From positions 62,001 through 126,000 of the forward strand of contig NZ_JAJSOH010000001.1 of the NCBI RefSeq assembly GCF_021277265.1: a stretch of 64,000 nt of DNA. The letters are read 5' to 3'. Both the position numbers and the translations under genes were made by a program. Of the stretch, positions 1 to 7,892 are shown in pieces (the first letter of the stretch is position 1; each line of letters begins with the position of its first letter). The DNA comes from Kineosporia rhizophila. GTDB lineage: Bacteria; Actinomycetota; Actinomycetes; Actinomycetales; Kineosporiaceae. The notes beneath the pieces were generated by a model. The model had not been told where the DNA came from. It saw only the letters and a list, made by a program, of their open reading frames with translations, and did not search any database.

Positions 1-1
1 C

Positions 2-859
2 ACCGCCCCCTCGGGCGCCACGCCGGTCTTCGCGGGCAAGAAGAACACCGAAGACTGGGCGAGCAACGTCTCCTCGCTCTACCAGAAGTACGCGCGGGGT
101 GGCAGTTCGGTCACCGGCGGGGTCGGCGACACCGCGGCGAAAGACGGCAAGGCCCTCAACCTCACCATCCCGGCCGGCGCCGGCGCCTCCCCGGGCAACG
201 CCGCCGAGGTGGCCTCCAAGGAGCAGTTCCTCTACGGCAGCTTCAGCAGCCGGGTGAAGACGGCCGACTGCTCGGCTCAGCCGAAGACCGGTGCGGTCAC
301 CGGCATCTTCACCTACGGCAACGACGGCACCGACCAGGACGGCGACGGTCTCACCGACAACAGCGAGATCGACGTCGAGGTGCTCTGCGCCCGGCCCGAC
401 GTGGTCAACCTGACCATCTACACCGACTACGAGGACAGCACCGCCAAGTCGCAGCGGGTCTCCCGGATCATCGACCTGGCCGCCGGCAAGGTCATCTCCA
501 CCTGCTACTACACCGACTTCTCGGGCAACTGCGTCGAGACGCTGAGCGGTGACGAGGCCAGCCCGGCCACCGTCCCGGCGATCAGAGGCTTCGACTCCTC
601 GAAGAACTACTACGACTACAAGATCGACTGGACGAAGGACAACGTCCGGTTCACGATCACCGACGAGGCCGGCCAGGAGACCACGCTCTGGGACTACCAG
701 GGCCCGGCCGAGCGCATCCCGAACCGGCCGGCCAGCTACCTGGTCAACTTCTGGCACACCAGCGACTGGGCCGCCCACGAGCGTCCCGGCACCACCCAGT
801 CGCCGACCTCCCCGCTGACCGTGTCGGTCGACTCCAGCACGTCCACCGCGCTGAGCTGA
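2..859 (+). CDS. Secreted GH16-like glycoside hydrolase, 3' part only (5' end outside window)
   Basis: The reading frame is open from the left edge, so the true start lies outside the window; the internal GTG at 209 is not a likely start because good coding sequence continues upstream. About residue 120 of the fragment is the sequence NSEIDVEVL, which contains the E-I-D-x-E catalytic core of family GH16 beta-jelly-roll enzymes (nucleophile and acid/base glutamates). Further down, KNYYDYKIDWTKDNVRF matches the GH16 strand usually seen as F/Y-x-W-x-x-D. It is a paralogue of the complete gene at 31624-32544: both share the FGSRMKTADC-like segment, the EIDxE core, paired cysteines and a WHTSDWA/WHSANWA end. 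Substrate cannot be told from sequence; beta-glucans or galactans are the family's usual targets. Secretion is inferred from the paralogue. Confidence 0.75.
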   Translation, partial: TAPSGATPVFAGKKNTEDWASNVSSLYQKYARGGSSVTGGVGDTAAKDGKALNLTIPAGAGASPGNAAEVASKEQFLYGSFSSRVKTADCSAQPKTGAVTGIFTYGNDGTDQDGDGLTDNSEIDVEVLCARPDVVNLTIYTDYEDSTAKSQRVSRIIDLAAGKVISTCYYTDFSGNCVETLSGDEASPATVPAIRGFDSSKNYYDYKIDWTKDNVRFTITDEAGQETTLWDYQGPAERIPNRPASYLVNFWHTSDWAAHERPGTTQSPTSPLTVSVDSSTSTALS

Positions 860-879
860 ACCGTCCGGCAACGTTCTGA

Positions 880-922
880 GCAGAGCGCCGCGCAGGTCCC
901 ATCCACCCGCGCGGCGCTCTGC
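880..922. terminator. Bidirectional intrinsic terminator
   Basis: Perfect 14-bp inverted repeat GCAGAGCGCCGCGC (880-893) and its complement (909-922) with a 15-nt loop, followed by CGTTCTT on the + strand. It lies between the converging GH16-like gene and the zinc-ribbon gene, so it probably ends both transcripts. Confidence 0.8.
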
Positions 923-937
923 CGTTCTTGGGGTGGA

Positions 938-1666
938 TCAGAACAGGGCGTAGGCGCGGTCGCACGACGCCTCGACGGCGTAAAGCTCATTCAGGGCGCT
1001 GTCGAAGGAGTCGTTCAGGAAGTAGCTGAACGCCGCCTGCACCCCGCCCAGGCACGACTTCAGGTCGTCGATCTGGTCGTTCTGCAGGTTGAGCCGGTCG
1101 TTGGCGTCTTCCAGACTGCCCTGCGTCTCATCGAGTTTCGCGGTCTCGTCGGCCAGGTCGCCCTTGGTACTGACCAGCTTGGCCTGGTTCGCGGCCAGGT
1201 CAGCCCGCACCCCGGTGAGCTGCTCCTGGGCCGAGGCCAGGGTGCGCTCGGTGCGGTGCAGATCGGCGCGGGTCTGCAGGTGCACGGTGACGGCCACACC
1301 GATCAGGACCACGGCGAGCAGGCCGCCCAGAGCCTTCAGCGCGGTGCCGGTGTCGGCCGAGAGGTGCGGCGCGTTCGGCAGTCGGTCGGCCAGACCGTCG
1401 CGTAGTCGTTCGAGCAGACCAGAGGACGTTTGTGGCGAGCGGGCGGGTGGCACCGGTTCGGCGCGCATCACCGGAAGATTTTGGACGACGGGCGCGGCCG
1501 TCTGCAGGGGGATCGGCGTCGTGAGCCGGTTGGGGCGGCTGACCCGGAAGTCGGTGCCGCAGCTCTCGCAGAACAGCCAGGTCGTGGCCACCGGTCCGGC
1601 GCAGGTGGGGCAGGACCAGACGGTGTGTCCGTCCGGGAGCGCTGCAGTCGGCTGGGTTTCGGGCAT
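938..1666 (-). CDS. Zinc-ribbon, single-span membrane protein with coiled coil
   Basis: 242 aa if started at ATG 1666, which has AAGGA about 10 nt upstream; an ATG at 1735 would add 23 poorly coding residues and run into the upstream gene. N-terminal zinc ribbon: CPTC near residue 19 and CESC about 15 residues later. Then a proline-rich stretch, one membrane helix (LGGLLAVVLIGVAVTV) and a long heptad-rich coiled coil (LASAQEQLTGVRADL onward) presumably outside the membrane, ending in a short cysteine-containing domain. It starts 44 bp after the protease gene ends, in the same direction, and repeats that protein's layout (zinc ribbon, helix, coiled coil) but lacks a protease domain. It may be a partner or scaffold of the protease. 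No named family recognised. Confidence 0.8.
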   Translation of the reverse strand: MPETQPTAALPDGHTVWSCPTCAGPVATTWLFCESCGTDFRVSRPNRLTTPIPLQTAAPVVQNLPVMRAEPVPPARSPQTSSGLLERLRDGLADRLPNAPHLSADTGTALKALGGLLAVVLIGVAVTVHLQTRADLHRTERTLASAQEQLTGVRADLAANQAKLVSTKGDLADETAKLDETQGSLEDANDRLNLQNDQIDDLKSCLGGVQAAFSYFLNDSFDSALNELYAVEASCDRAYALF

Positions 1667-1710
1667 GAGGTATCGATCCTTGGTCGAGGCTCGTTCTGGG
1701 GAAGGCTGAT

Positions 1711-2685
1711 TCAGCAGACGCTCAGCACGCTGCACAACGTGGCAGCGGGAATGGCGATGCCCAGCCCTTCTGCGCCGTCGGCCACGTACTTGGCCACGGA
1801 GACACCGATCACCTGACCGTTCAGGTTGATCACCGGGCCGCCGCTGTTCCCCGGGCTGATGGGCGCGGAGAACTGCATCTCCTTGGTGCCGTCGGCGGTG
1901 CGGAAGGCCGAGACGATGCCGGAGGTCACGGTGCCGCCCAGCCCCAGCGGGGAGCCGAGCACCAGCACCGGATCGCCCACGGCGGGCTTCTTCTCGGCGA
2001 TCGGCAGGGCCGGCAGCTTCTCCCCGACCGAGAGCACGGCCAGGTCGGCCGCCTGCTCGACCTGTTCGATCGTGCCGGTGTACTCGGCGTCGTCGCGGAT
2101 CATGGTGACCGTGCGCCCGCCGGCCCGCCAGGTCTCCTTGACCACGTGGTAGTTCGTGATCAGCTCGGACCCGGCCTCGTCCGAGGAGACCACCCAGGCC
2201 GAGCCGGTTCCGGTCGCGGTGTCCACGGTGAACACCGACGGCTGGGCCCCGGCGGCCACCTTGGCCGGGTCGGGCTGGCCGTCGACCTTGCTCTGCAGCG
2301 AGGCGATCTGGTTGGTCAGAGTGGCCGTGCTGCCGCTGAGCGAGTCCAGCTTGCGCTGCAGTTCGGCGTTCGAGGCGGCGCTGAGGCGAAGCGCCTCCTC
2401 GGTGCTGTTCTGGTCGCCCAGGTTCTTCACCCCGAGACCGACGCCGGTGGCGAGCAGTACGGCGGCAATCACGACCGCTGTGACGCGAAGTCCGCGGTGC
2501 CCCCGTCCATTGTTTTCGGCCACCACCACCGGAGCCGAAGCCCCGACCGCGACCGCGACCGGAGCAACTGGAACAGCCGGAGCCACTCGACCGCAGCCGT
2601 TACACACCGGGCCGCTACGCGGCTGCCCGCAGCCCGTACAGAACCCCGCCTGCTGGCGGGGAACGATGAGAGCGTCGGGCTGCAT
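1711..2685 (-). CDS. Membrane-anchored HtrA/DegP-like trypsin-type serine protease with zinc ribbon
   Basis: 324 aa from ATG 2685, preceded by GGAG with 7-nt spacing; the upstream in-frame ATG at 2751 lacks such a site. Order: zinc ribbon (CTGC...CNGC), one membrane helix (VTAVVIAAVLLATGVGL), coiled coil (SNAELQRKLDSLSGS), then a chymotrypsin-fold protease. The catalytic triad is visible as His in ITNYHVV, Asp in DLAVLSV and Ser in GNSGGPV. No PDZ domain follows, so it resembles the short actinobacterial S1C proteases rather than full DegP. The protease part should face outward and act in envelope protein quality control or processing; the zinc ribbon would sit in the cytoplasm. Forms a two-gene unit with the gene at 938-1666. 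Confidence 0.88.
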   Translation of the reverse strand: MQPDALIVPRQQAGFCTGCGQPRSGPVCNGCGRVAPAVPVAPVAVAVGASAPVVVAENNGRGHRGLRVTAVVIAAVLLATGVGLGVKNLGDQNSTEEALRLSAASNAELQRKLDSLSGSTATLTNQIASLQSKVDGQPDPAKVAAGAQPSVFTVDTATGTGSAWVVSSDEAGSELITNYHVVKETWRAGGRTVTMIRDDAEYTGTIEQVEQAADLAVLSVGEKLPALPIAEKKPAVGDPVLVLGSPLGLGGTVTSGIVSAFRTADGTKEMQFSAPISPGNSGGPVINLNGQVIGVSVAKYVADGAEGLGIAIPAATLCSVLSVC

Positions 2686-2847
2686 GTGTCGTCTCCAGAG
2701 GTCGGCGGCACACCCGGTAACTCTCCAGGCGCGACCGCCCCAGTCGGTCACCCCAACGTCGATATGGCTGCTGTAGCTGACCTTTCATCCCACCGAAGCA
2801 ACGTACTTACTGTCAGTGTCGGCTTTCAGCCGAGCAAAACGACGAAC

Positions 2848-2876
2848 GGGCCGGACGGGTGACCCCCGTCCGGCCC
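2848..2876 (-). terminator. Intrinsic terminator of the chitinase gene
   Basis: Perfect 12-bp stem GGGCCGGACGGG / CCCGTCCGGCCC with loop TGACC, 14 bp past the chitinase stop. Reading on the minus strand it is followed by a short T-rich stretch (CGTTTTGC). Confidence 0.8.
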
Positions 2877-2890
2877 ACGCGCTCACTGTT

Positions 2891-4177
2891 TCAGCAGGCG
2901 CCGTTGTCCACCCAGACGTTCTGGGCGTTCGCACCCGGCTTGTCGCCGTACGTCCACCACTTCGCCGTCCACGAACGCTGGTTGTAGGTAACCTTCGCGC
3001 CGCCGTTGTAGGCGGTCGTGGCGCTCCATGCTGCGACCCCGTTGCACCCCGTGGTGGGTGGGTTCGTAGTGGTCGGAGGCGTAGTCGGAGGAGTGGTGGT
3101 CGGCGGTGTAGTGGGCGGGTTGGTGCCGCCACCCGGCAGGCTGGGCAGGTGCCCGCCCACAGTGTTGGCCCAGTTGTAACCGTTCGACGCGTCCCAGTTG
3201 ATCGACCACGTCATGGCACCCCGCAGCGTGGGGTAGGTCGAAGCCGGCTTGTAGGAGCCGCAGTTCGTGCCCCTGGTGAGACAGTCGAGGGCGTTGTTGA
3301 CCACGCTCGGGTTGACGTAACCGCTGCCCGCCGCGCTGGTGGTGGCCGGCAGGCCCAGGCCCACCTGGTCGGCCCGCAGGTGACCGTCGAGCAGGATGTC
3401 GGCCAGGGCGGTCTGGAAGTCGACCGTGCCCGAGCTGTAGACCTTCCCGTCCCGGCCGATCATGCTGCCGGAGTTGTAGTACTGCGTGTTGACCACTGTG
3501 ATCAGGTCTTTCACCTGGTCGATCAACTGCAGGTAGGAGCCGCCGGGCTGGACGTAGATGGTCTCCGGGGCCATGGTCAGCACGAAGCCCGAACCGGCCT
3601 TACCGGCCAGGGAGCGCAGCGCCGCCGTCATCTGGGTCAGGTTCGGCGCGTTCTCCAGGTCGATGTCGACGCCGTCGAAACCGTATTCCTGCATCAGGGC
3701 GTAGGTGGTGTCGGCGAAGGCGGTGGCCGCGGCCGCGTTCGGCAGCGAGATCGTGCCGTTCTGCCCACCGACCGAGATGATCACCTTCTGGCCGCGGCTT
3801 TTCAGGGTGGCCACGTCGGCCTTGAACTGCGCGTCGGTGTAACCACCGAGCGCCGAGGCCAGCCCGCTGTCGAGGGTGAAGTCGATCGCCCCGGCCCGGC
3901 TCGGCACCGCGTCGGCGAAGGACACCGCCACGATGCCGTAACTGCGCGGAACATCAGCCAGCTTGAGCGGTTTCGCCCCGTTGACGAAGTTCTGCCAGTA
4001 GCCGGTGAGGAGATGGGTGGGCAGGGTGGGCGCGGCGCTGGCCGGGCCCGATCCGAGCACCGTGGTCAGGGCGAGGGTCGCCACCGCCACCAGGAGGGAG
4101 AAGGTCCCGATCAGGCTTCGGGGCGAGAACCGCTCCGAGACAATGGATGCGCTGCGTGCTGAGAGATGTCGGCTCAT
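2891..4177 (-). CDS. Secreted GH18 chitinase with C-terminal chitin-binding module
   Basis: 428 aa. A long basic N-region followed by a hydrophobic stretch (LLVAVATLALTTVLG) and SGPASAAP gives a signal peptide. The catalytic domain carries the GH18 signature DGVDIDLE near residue 170 (D-x-x-D-x-D-x-E, with the last Glu as acid) and the early strand LTGYWQNF. A Thr/Pro linker (NPPTTPPTTTPP...) leads to a C-terminal CBM5/12-type module with the aromatic pattern WSATTAYNGGAKVTYN and WWTYGDKPG. It should hydrolyse chitin outside the cell. It stands alone, between its terminator and a palindromic operator at 4240-4266, so it probably answers to its own carbohydrate signal. Confidence 0.95.
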   Translation of the reverse strand: MSRHLSARSASIVSERFSPRSLIGTFSLLVAVATLALTTVLGSGPASAAPTLPTHLLTGYWQNFVNGAKPLKLADVPRSYGIVAVSFADAVPSRAGAIDFTLDSGLASALGGYTDAQFKADVATLKSRGQKVIISVGGQNGTISLPNAAAATAFADTTYALMQEYGFDGVDIDLENAPNLTQMTAALRSLAGKAGSGFVLTMAPETIYVQPGGSYLQLIDQVKDLITVVNTQYYNSGSMIGRDGKVYSSGTVDFQTALADILLDGHLRADQVGLGLPATTSAAGSGYVNPSVVNNALDCLTRGTNCGSYKPASTYPTLRGAMTWSINWDASNGYNWANTVGGHLPSLPGGGTNPPTTPPTTTPPTTPPTTTNPPTTGCNGVAAWSATTAYNGGAKVTYNQRSWTAKWWTYGDKPGANAQNVWVDNGAC

Positions 4178-4239
4178 CAGTTTGCTCCGGCTCGTTCAGG
4201 GGAGGTCCGGCTGCGTCAGGGACAGCCGGCATCAAGCCA

Positions 4240-4266
4240 TAATTAGTAAGTTTCCCTCACTAATTA
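4240..4266. promoter_or_regulatory. 27-bp palindromic operator upstream of the chitinase gene
   Basis: TAATTAGT (4240-4247) is mirrored by ACTAATTA (4259-4266). Counting the inner AG/CT, each arm is 11 nt with one mismatch around a TTTCC core. It is a conspicuous AT-rich island, 62 bp upstream of the chitinase ATG; TAATTAGTA also recurs at 4261-4269. Position and symmetry fit a repressor or activator site for the chitinase promoter. The cognate regulator is not evident nearby. Confidence 0.65.
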
Positions 4267-4341
4267 GTACCTCAAAGGTAGCAGCGGGCCGAATGTCGCG
4301 GAAGTGCTCCGAACGGCATTTACCTGCATTTAGGCGGGGCG

Positions 4342-4378
4342 AAAATCGCTTGGTCGCCGAACGGTCAGCGCCTACCCT
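4342..4378 (+). promoter_or_regulatory. WhiB7-type promoter of the ABC-F leader transcript
   Basis: AAAAT (4342-4346), 3 bp, TTGGTC (4350-4355, -35), 17 bp, TACCCT (4373-4378, -10). WhiB7-dependent promoters of actinobacteria are known for an AT-rich block three bases ahead of a TTG-type -35; this fits exactly. The predicted start, 7 nt after the -10, is A4385, the first base of an ATG. Confidence 0.75.
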
Positions 4379-4384
4379 GGCGGT

Positions 4385-4429
4385 ATGTGTCCAGGCACCG
4401 TGCTCATGAGGTTGAGGTCCGCCGCCTGA
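4385..4429 (+). CDS. Leaderless MRLR-containing leader peptide (14 aa) of the ABC-F gene
   Basis: ATG at 4385 opens a 14-codon frame, [14 protein letters not shown], ending at TGA 4427-4429. The predicted transcription start coincides with this ATG, so it would be read as leaderless mRNA, common in actinobacteria. Residues 8-11 are MRLR, the arrest sequence of the ErmDL leader peptide and an example of the Arg-x-Arg pattern at which macrolide-bound ribosomes stall. An inner ATG (4406) gives MRLRSAA alone. Its stop codon lies in the loop of a hairpin (4419-4435), as expected for an attenuator. Function is inference from promoter, peptide and hairpin layout; expression is not shown. Confidence 0.65.
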   Translation: MCPGTVLMRLRSAA

Positions 4430-4532
4430 CGGCGGCCGGTCCTCAAGCCTCTCCACGGCTTCTCCCGCCGCCGTTCCGGTCATCCGCCGGGCGGCTACTC
4501 AGGCGCGCCCGGCTCCGAAACGAGCTGCGGAG
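4419..4532 (+). promoter_or_regulatory. Attenuator-like hairpins between leader peptide and ABC-F start
   Basis: Three stems are visible: CCGCCG/CGGCGG (4419-4424 with 4430-4435) around the leader stop; GCCGGGCG/CGCCCGGC (4486-4493 with 4506-4513); and CTCCG/CGGAG (4513-4517 with 4528-4532), whose right arm contains the GGAG ribosome-binding site of the ABC-F gene. CGGCGG at 4430-4435 can also pair with CCGCCG at 4465-4470. A ribosome stalled on MRLR (4406-4417) would cover the first left arm and could reshuffle the structure. No U-tract is seen, so translation control or Rho-type attenuation is likelier than an intrinsic terminator. Confidence 0.5.
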
Positions 4533-4538
4533 AAATCT

Positions 4539-6107
4539 GTGCCCACCACTGCGCACCTGCGTGCCGAGAACCTCTTCCTGACCCTGGGCGGACGCCCGGT
4601 ACTGAACGACGTGTCGGTCACCGTGTCGGCCGGTTCCCGTCTGGCCGTCGTCGGCGAGAACGGCCGCGGAAAGACCACGCTGCTGCACGTTCTGGCCGGC
4701 ACCCTGGCCCCAGACTCCGGAACCGTTCGCCGCAACGGGTCTTTCGCCCTGCTGGAACAGGCCATGGCCGTACACGACGGTCAGACCGTCGGCACGCTGG
4801 TCGACCAGGCCCTGGCGGCCCCGCTGGCGGCACTGCACGCCTTCGAGGTCGCGACCGAAGAACTCGCGAACGGCACCGACGCGGCCGAGGACAGCTACGC
4901 GGCGGCGCTGGAGGCGGCCACCCGGCTGGACGCCTGGGACGCCCAACGTCGGGTGGACGTGGCGCTCGAGACGCTCGACGCATGCCGGGACCGAGACCGG
5001 GAGCTGGCCACGCTCTCCGTCGGCCAGCGGTACCGGGTGCGCCTGGCCTGCCTGCTGGGGGCCCCGGACGATCTGCTCCTGCTCGACGAGCCGACCAACC
5101 ACCTGGACGCCGACGGGCTGGCCTTCCTCACCAGCCGGCTGAAGCAGCACCCAGGGGGTCTGGCCGTGGTCAGCCACGACCGCGCTCTGCTCCGCGACCT
5201 GGCCGCCGACGTCCTCAACCTCGATCCCAGCCGCGACGGACGTCCTCGCTCCTACACCGGTGGTTACCTCGGCTGGCAGGACGGCCGCCGGGCCGAACGC
5301 GCCGCCTGGACGGCCGATCACGCCGCCCAGGTGGCCGAACGGCAACGTCTGGAGCAGGCGGCGGCGCAGGCCCGCGACCGGCTGAGCACCGGCTGGCGTC
5401 CGGACAAGGGCACCGGCAAACACCAACGCCAGTCGCACGCGCCGGGCGTGGTGCAGGCCTTCAAACGCCAGCAGGAAGCGTTGGAGGCCCACCGGATCAC
5501 CGTGCCCGAACCTCCGGCCGAACTGCACTGGCCCGAACTGAAGGTGCGCAAGGGCCTGCCCCTGCTCTCCGGTTCGGACATCACCGTGGTGGACCGGCTC
5601 CGGGCACCGGTCTCAGTGCAGCTCACCGGCGGCGACCGGCTGCTGGTGACCGGGCCCAACGGCGCCGGTAAGTCCACCCTTCTCGCCGTTCTCGCCGGCC
5701 GACTGGCTCCCTCCACCGGCCTGGTGAAGACGGCGAAGGGGGTCACGGTCGCGATCGTCGGCCAGGAGGTGCAGCCGTGGACCGGAGAGACCACGGCTCA
5801 GCAGGTCTACGACGCGGTGCCCGGTGACAAGCCCTCGCTCGGCTCGACCGGTCTGCTCGACGCCGAGGCCCGCCGGACCCCGGCCGGGCGCCTCTCGCAG
5901 GGCCAGCAGCGACGGCTGGACCTGGCCCTGCACCTGGCGCGCCGGCCGGACCTGATCGTCTTCGACGAGCCGACCAACCACCTGTCGGCGACGCTCGTGG
6001 ACGAACTCACCGAGGCCCTGTCGCAGACGCCGGCCGCGGTGGTGGTGGCCACCCACGACCGGCAGCTGCTGGCCGACCTGGCCGACTGGCCCCGGCTCGT
6101 CCTCTAG
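4539..6107 (+). CDS. ABC-F ATPase, probable antibiotic ribosome-protection protein
   Basis: 522 aa, GTG start with GGAG 6 nt upstream. Two ABC domains and no membrane segments: Walker [12 protein letters not shown] (residues 39-49) and [11 protein letters not shown] (about 373), signatures LSVGQ and LSQGQ, Walker B/DEPTNHL twice (the second DEPTNHLS). The charged linker between them ([17 protein letters not shown]...) is the interdomain segment that reaches the peptidyl-transferase centre in ABC-F proteins. The family dislodges macrolides, lincosamides, streptogramins or pleuromutilins from the ribosome; housekeeping EttA-like roles are the alternative. A WhiB7-type promoter and MRLR leader upstream favour drug-inducible resistance. 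Its stop codon shares the CTAG tetranucleotide with the converging dehydrogenase gene. Confidence 0.9.
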   Translation: MPTTAHLRAENLFLTLGGRPVLNDVSVTVSAGSRLAVVGENGRGKTTLLHVLAGTLAPDSGTVRRNGSFALLEQAMAVHDGQTVGTLVDQALAAPLAALHAFEVATEELANGTDAAEDSYAAALEAATRLDAWDAQRRVDVALETLDACRDRDRELATLSVGQRYRVRLACLLGAPDDLLLLDEPTNHLDADGLAFLTSRLKQHPGGLAVVSHDRALLRDLAADVLNLDPSRDGRPRSYTGGYLGWQDGRRAERAAWTADHAAQVAERQRLEQAAAQARDRLSTGWRPDKGTGKHQRQSHAPGVVQAFKRQQEALEAHRITVPEPPAELHWPELKVRKGLPLLSGSDITVVDRLRAPVSVQLTGGDRLLVTGPNGAGKSTLLAVLAGRLAPSTGLVKTAKGVTVAIVGQEVQPWTGETTAQQVYDAVPGDKPSLGSTGLLDAEARRTPAGRLSQGQQRRLDLALHLARRPDLIVFDEPTNHLSATLVDELTEALSQTPAAVVVATHDRQLLADLADWPRLVL

Positions 6108-7060
6108 GGCATGCGCACGACCACCTTGCCCTGCTCGGGGGTGGGGTTCAGGGCCCGGCGGAAGGCGGTCTCGATCTCGACGGCGTGCAGCACGTCGGTG
6201 ACGTAACCGGTCTGCAGTTCCGGATGCTCGGCGAGGTAGGCGTCGGCCTCGGCGAGCATCCGGCGCCGCTGCAGCGTGATCCCGGTGCGCAGGGTCAGGT
6301 TCTTGCGTTGCGCCTGGCGCAGGTTCACCGTCTGGGCGGCCTCGTCGACGATGCCGAAGTAGTAGATCTGCCCAGCGGAGGCGGTCACCCGGATCGCGTC
6401 GTTCAGGGTTCCGGCCTGGTGCCCGATGCACTCGACGACCACCTGCGGCTGCAGCACCGCATCGCGCGCCCAGCGGTCGACCGACGACCAGACCACCTCG
6501 TCGGCCCCGAACCGCAGGCCCATCGCCGAACGGTTCACCCGGTCCACCCCGATGATCCGCCGGGCGCCGCGCGAACGCAGCACGTGGGTGAACAGCAGAC
6601 CGATCGGGCCGAGGCCGAGCACGGCCACGTCCTGGCCGGACAGGTCGCCCAGGGTCCCGACCGCGTAGAGCACGCAGGCGAGAGGCTGGAGCAGGACGGC
6701 GGTCTCGGGGCTCAGCCCGCTGCGGTAGGCCGCCACCTCGTCGCCGTCGGTGGTGACGAACTCGGCCACCCCGTCGGCGCGGGCGGCCCAGCCCACCACC
6801 TGGTCGCCGACCGCGTGAGCAGGGTGCGCGGTGGCCACCACCTCACCGGTGACCTCGTGCAACGGGAAGCCGGGCTCCCCGAACATGCTCTCCTTCAGAG
6901 TGCCCTCGGGCGTGGTGGCGCCCAGGAAGAAGTCCAGGTCACTGCCGCAGATGCCGCCGGCGGTGACCCGCAGGACCACCTGCCCCCGGCTCGGTGCCGC
7001 CGGTTCGGGCACCGAGCACCGTTCGAACCGTCCCGGACCCGCCAGCCGATAAGCCCACAT
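6104..7060 (-). CDS. Zinc-dependent medium-chain dehydrogenase
   Basis: 318 aa from ATG 7060, which has GGAGG 9 nt upstream (an upstream ATG at 7087 lacks one). Medium-chain dehydrogenase fold: N-terminal GroES-like domain with [13 protein letters not shown] (catalytic-zinc Cys) and LHEVTGEV in the place of the usual GHE, then a Rossmann domain with [12 protein letters not shown] and GVDRVNRS. The segment that normally carries the four structural-zinc cysteines is absent, so only one zinc, if any, is expected. Substrate unknown; sorbitol/threonine dehydrogenase-like enzymes are the nearest group by general appearance. It converges on the ABC-F gene, sharing the bases CTAG for both stop codons. 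Confidence 0.85.
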   Translation of the reverse strand: MWAYRLAGPGRFERCSVPEPAAPSRGQVVLRVTAGGICGSDLDFFLGATTPEGTLKESMFGEPGFPLHEVTGEVVATAHPAHAVGDQVVGWAARADGVAEFVTTDGDEVAAYRSGLSPETAVLLQPLACVLYAVGTLGDLSGQDVAVLGLGPIGLLFTHVLRSRGARRIIGVDRVNRSAMGLRFGADEVVWSSVDRWARDAVLQPQVVVECIGHQAGTLNDAIRVTASAGQIYYFGIVDEAAQTVNLRQAQRKNLTLRTGITLQRRRMLAEADAYLAEHPELQTGYVTDVLHAVEIETAFRRALNPTPEQGKVVVRMP

Positions 7061-7148
7061 GCCGCTCACCCTCCGCCCGTCAACCACATCGTTGCCGAGT
7101 CAGGCTAAGCGCCGGGAACGATCCGGGGCAGTGCTGCGGGCCGGACAT

Positions 7149-7892
7149 TTACCCCTGAGGCTGCTCGGCCAGCCACTGCGCGTAGGTCTGCCGGCCGTGA
7201 ACGGCACCCGGCCCGGTGACCAGGGTGCCATTGCGCATGGCCTTCCCGGAGGCGCCGGGAACCGGCACCGGAAGCACGAAACCGGTTCTGCCGGTGTGCT
7301 TCAGATAGGCGCGGACCATGTCCACCATCTTCTCCTCCTGCGGGCCCCCGAGGTCGGGCACCCGCCCGGCTGCGGGCTTCAGCGCCAGGTCAAGCAGGTG
7401 CCCGGCCACCTCGCGGGCGGCGACCGGCTCGTTGCGCATCACCGGGATCAGGTGCAGCGGCCCCACCCCGATCACGCCCAGGATCTGGGTGGCGAACTCG
7501 TGGAACTGGGTGGCCCGCAGGATCGTCCAGGGCACCTCACCGGCCTGAACCAGTTTCTCCTGCAGCAGCTTCCCGGTGTAGTAGGCGCTGGGCGAGGTGT
7601 CGATGCCGACGATCGAGAGCACCAGGTGGTGCCGGACCCCGGCCACCTGCTCGGCGGCCAGCAGGTTGCGGGTGACCGCACCGAAGAAGGCCTGTGCCTC
7701 GGCCGCCTTCTGGGTCATCTTCGAGGTGACGTCGACGACCACGTCCACCCCGGTCAGGTCCAGCCCTTCGCCGCTGACCAGGTCGACCCCGGCCGAGCGG
7801 GTGAGCAGGACCAGCTCGTGCCCGCGCTCGGTGACGGCGTCGGCCACGTGCCGGCCCACCGTGCCGGTGCCCCCGGCGACCGCGATCCTCAT
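7149..7892 (-). CDS. NmrA-like NAD(P)-binding protein, second gene of the RsrR-type locus
   Basis: 247 aa, atypical SDR/NmrA fold. The N-terminus MRIAVAGGTGTVGRHVADAV has the G-x-x-G-x-x-G dinucleotide-binding motif. There is no YxxxK catalytic pair, as in NmrA and HSCARG-type redox sensors that bind NAD(P) without being classical dehydrogenases. Its start overlaps the stop of the upstream paralogue by 4 bp (ATGA), so the two are translationally coupled. Both share the layout VVVDVTSKM/VVVDVTNTA, LSIVGIDT/LSIVGVDT and ATQFHEFA/ATQFFEFA, a clear tandem duplication. Likely role: sensing or balancing NAD(P)H, under the adjacent Rrf2 regulator. Confidence 0.88.
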   Translation of the reverse strand: MRIAVAGGTGTVGRHVADAVTERGHELVLLTRSAGVDLVSGEGLDLTGVDVVVDVTSKMTQKAAEAQAFFGAVTRNLLAAEQVAGVRHHLVLSIVGIDTSPSAYYTGKLLQEKLVQAGEVPWTILRATQFHEFATQILGVIGVGPLHLIPVMRNEPVAAREVAGHLLDLALKPAAGRVPDLGGPQEEKMVDMVRAYLKHTGRTGFVLPVPVPGASGKAMRNGTLVTGPGAVHGRQTYAQWLAEQPQG

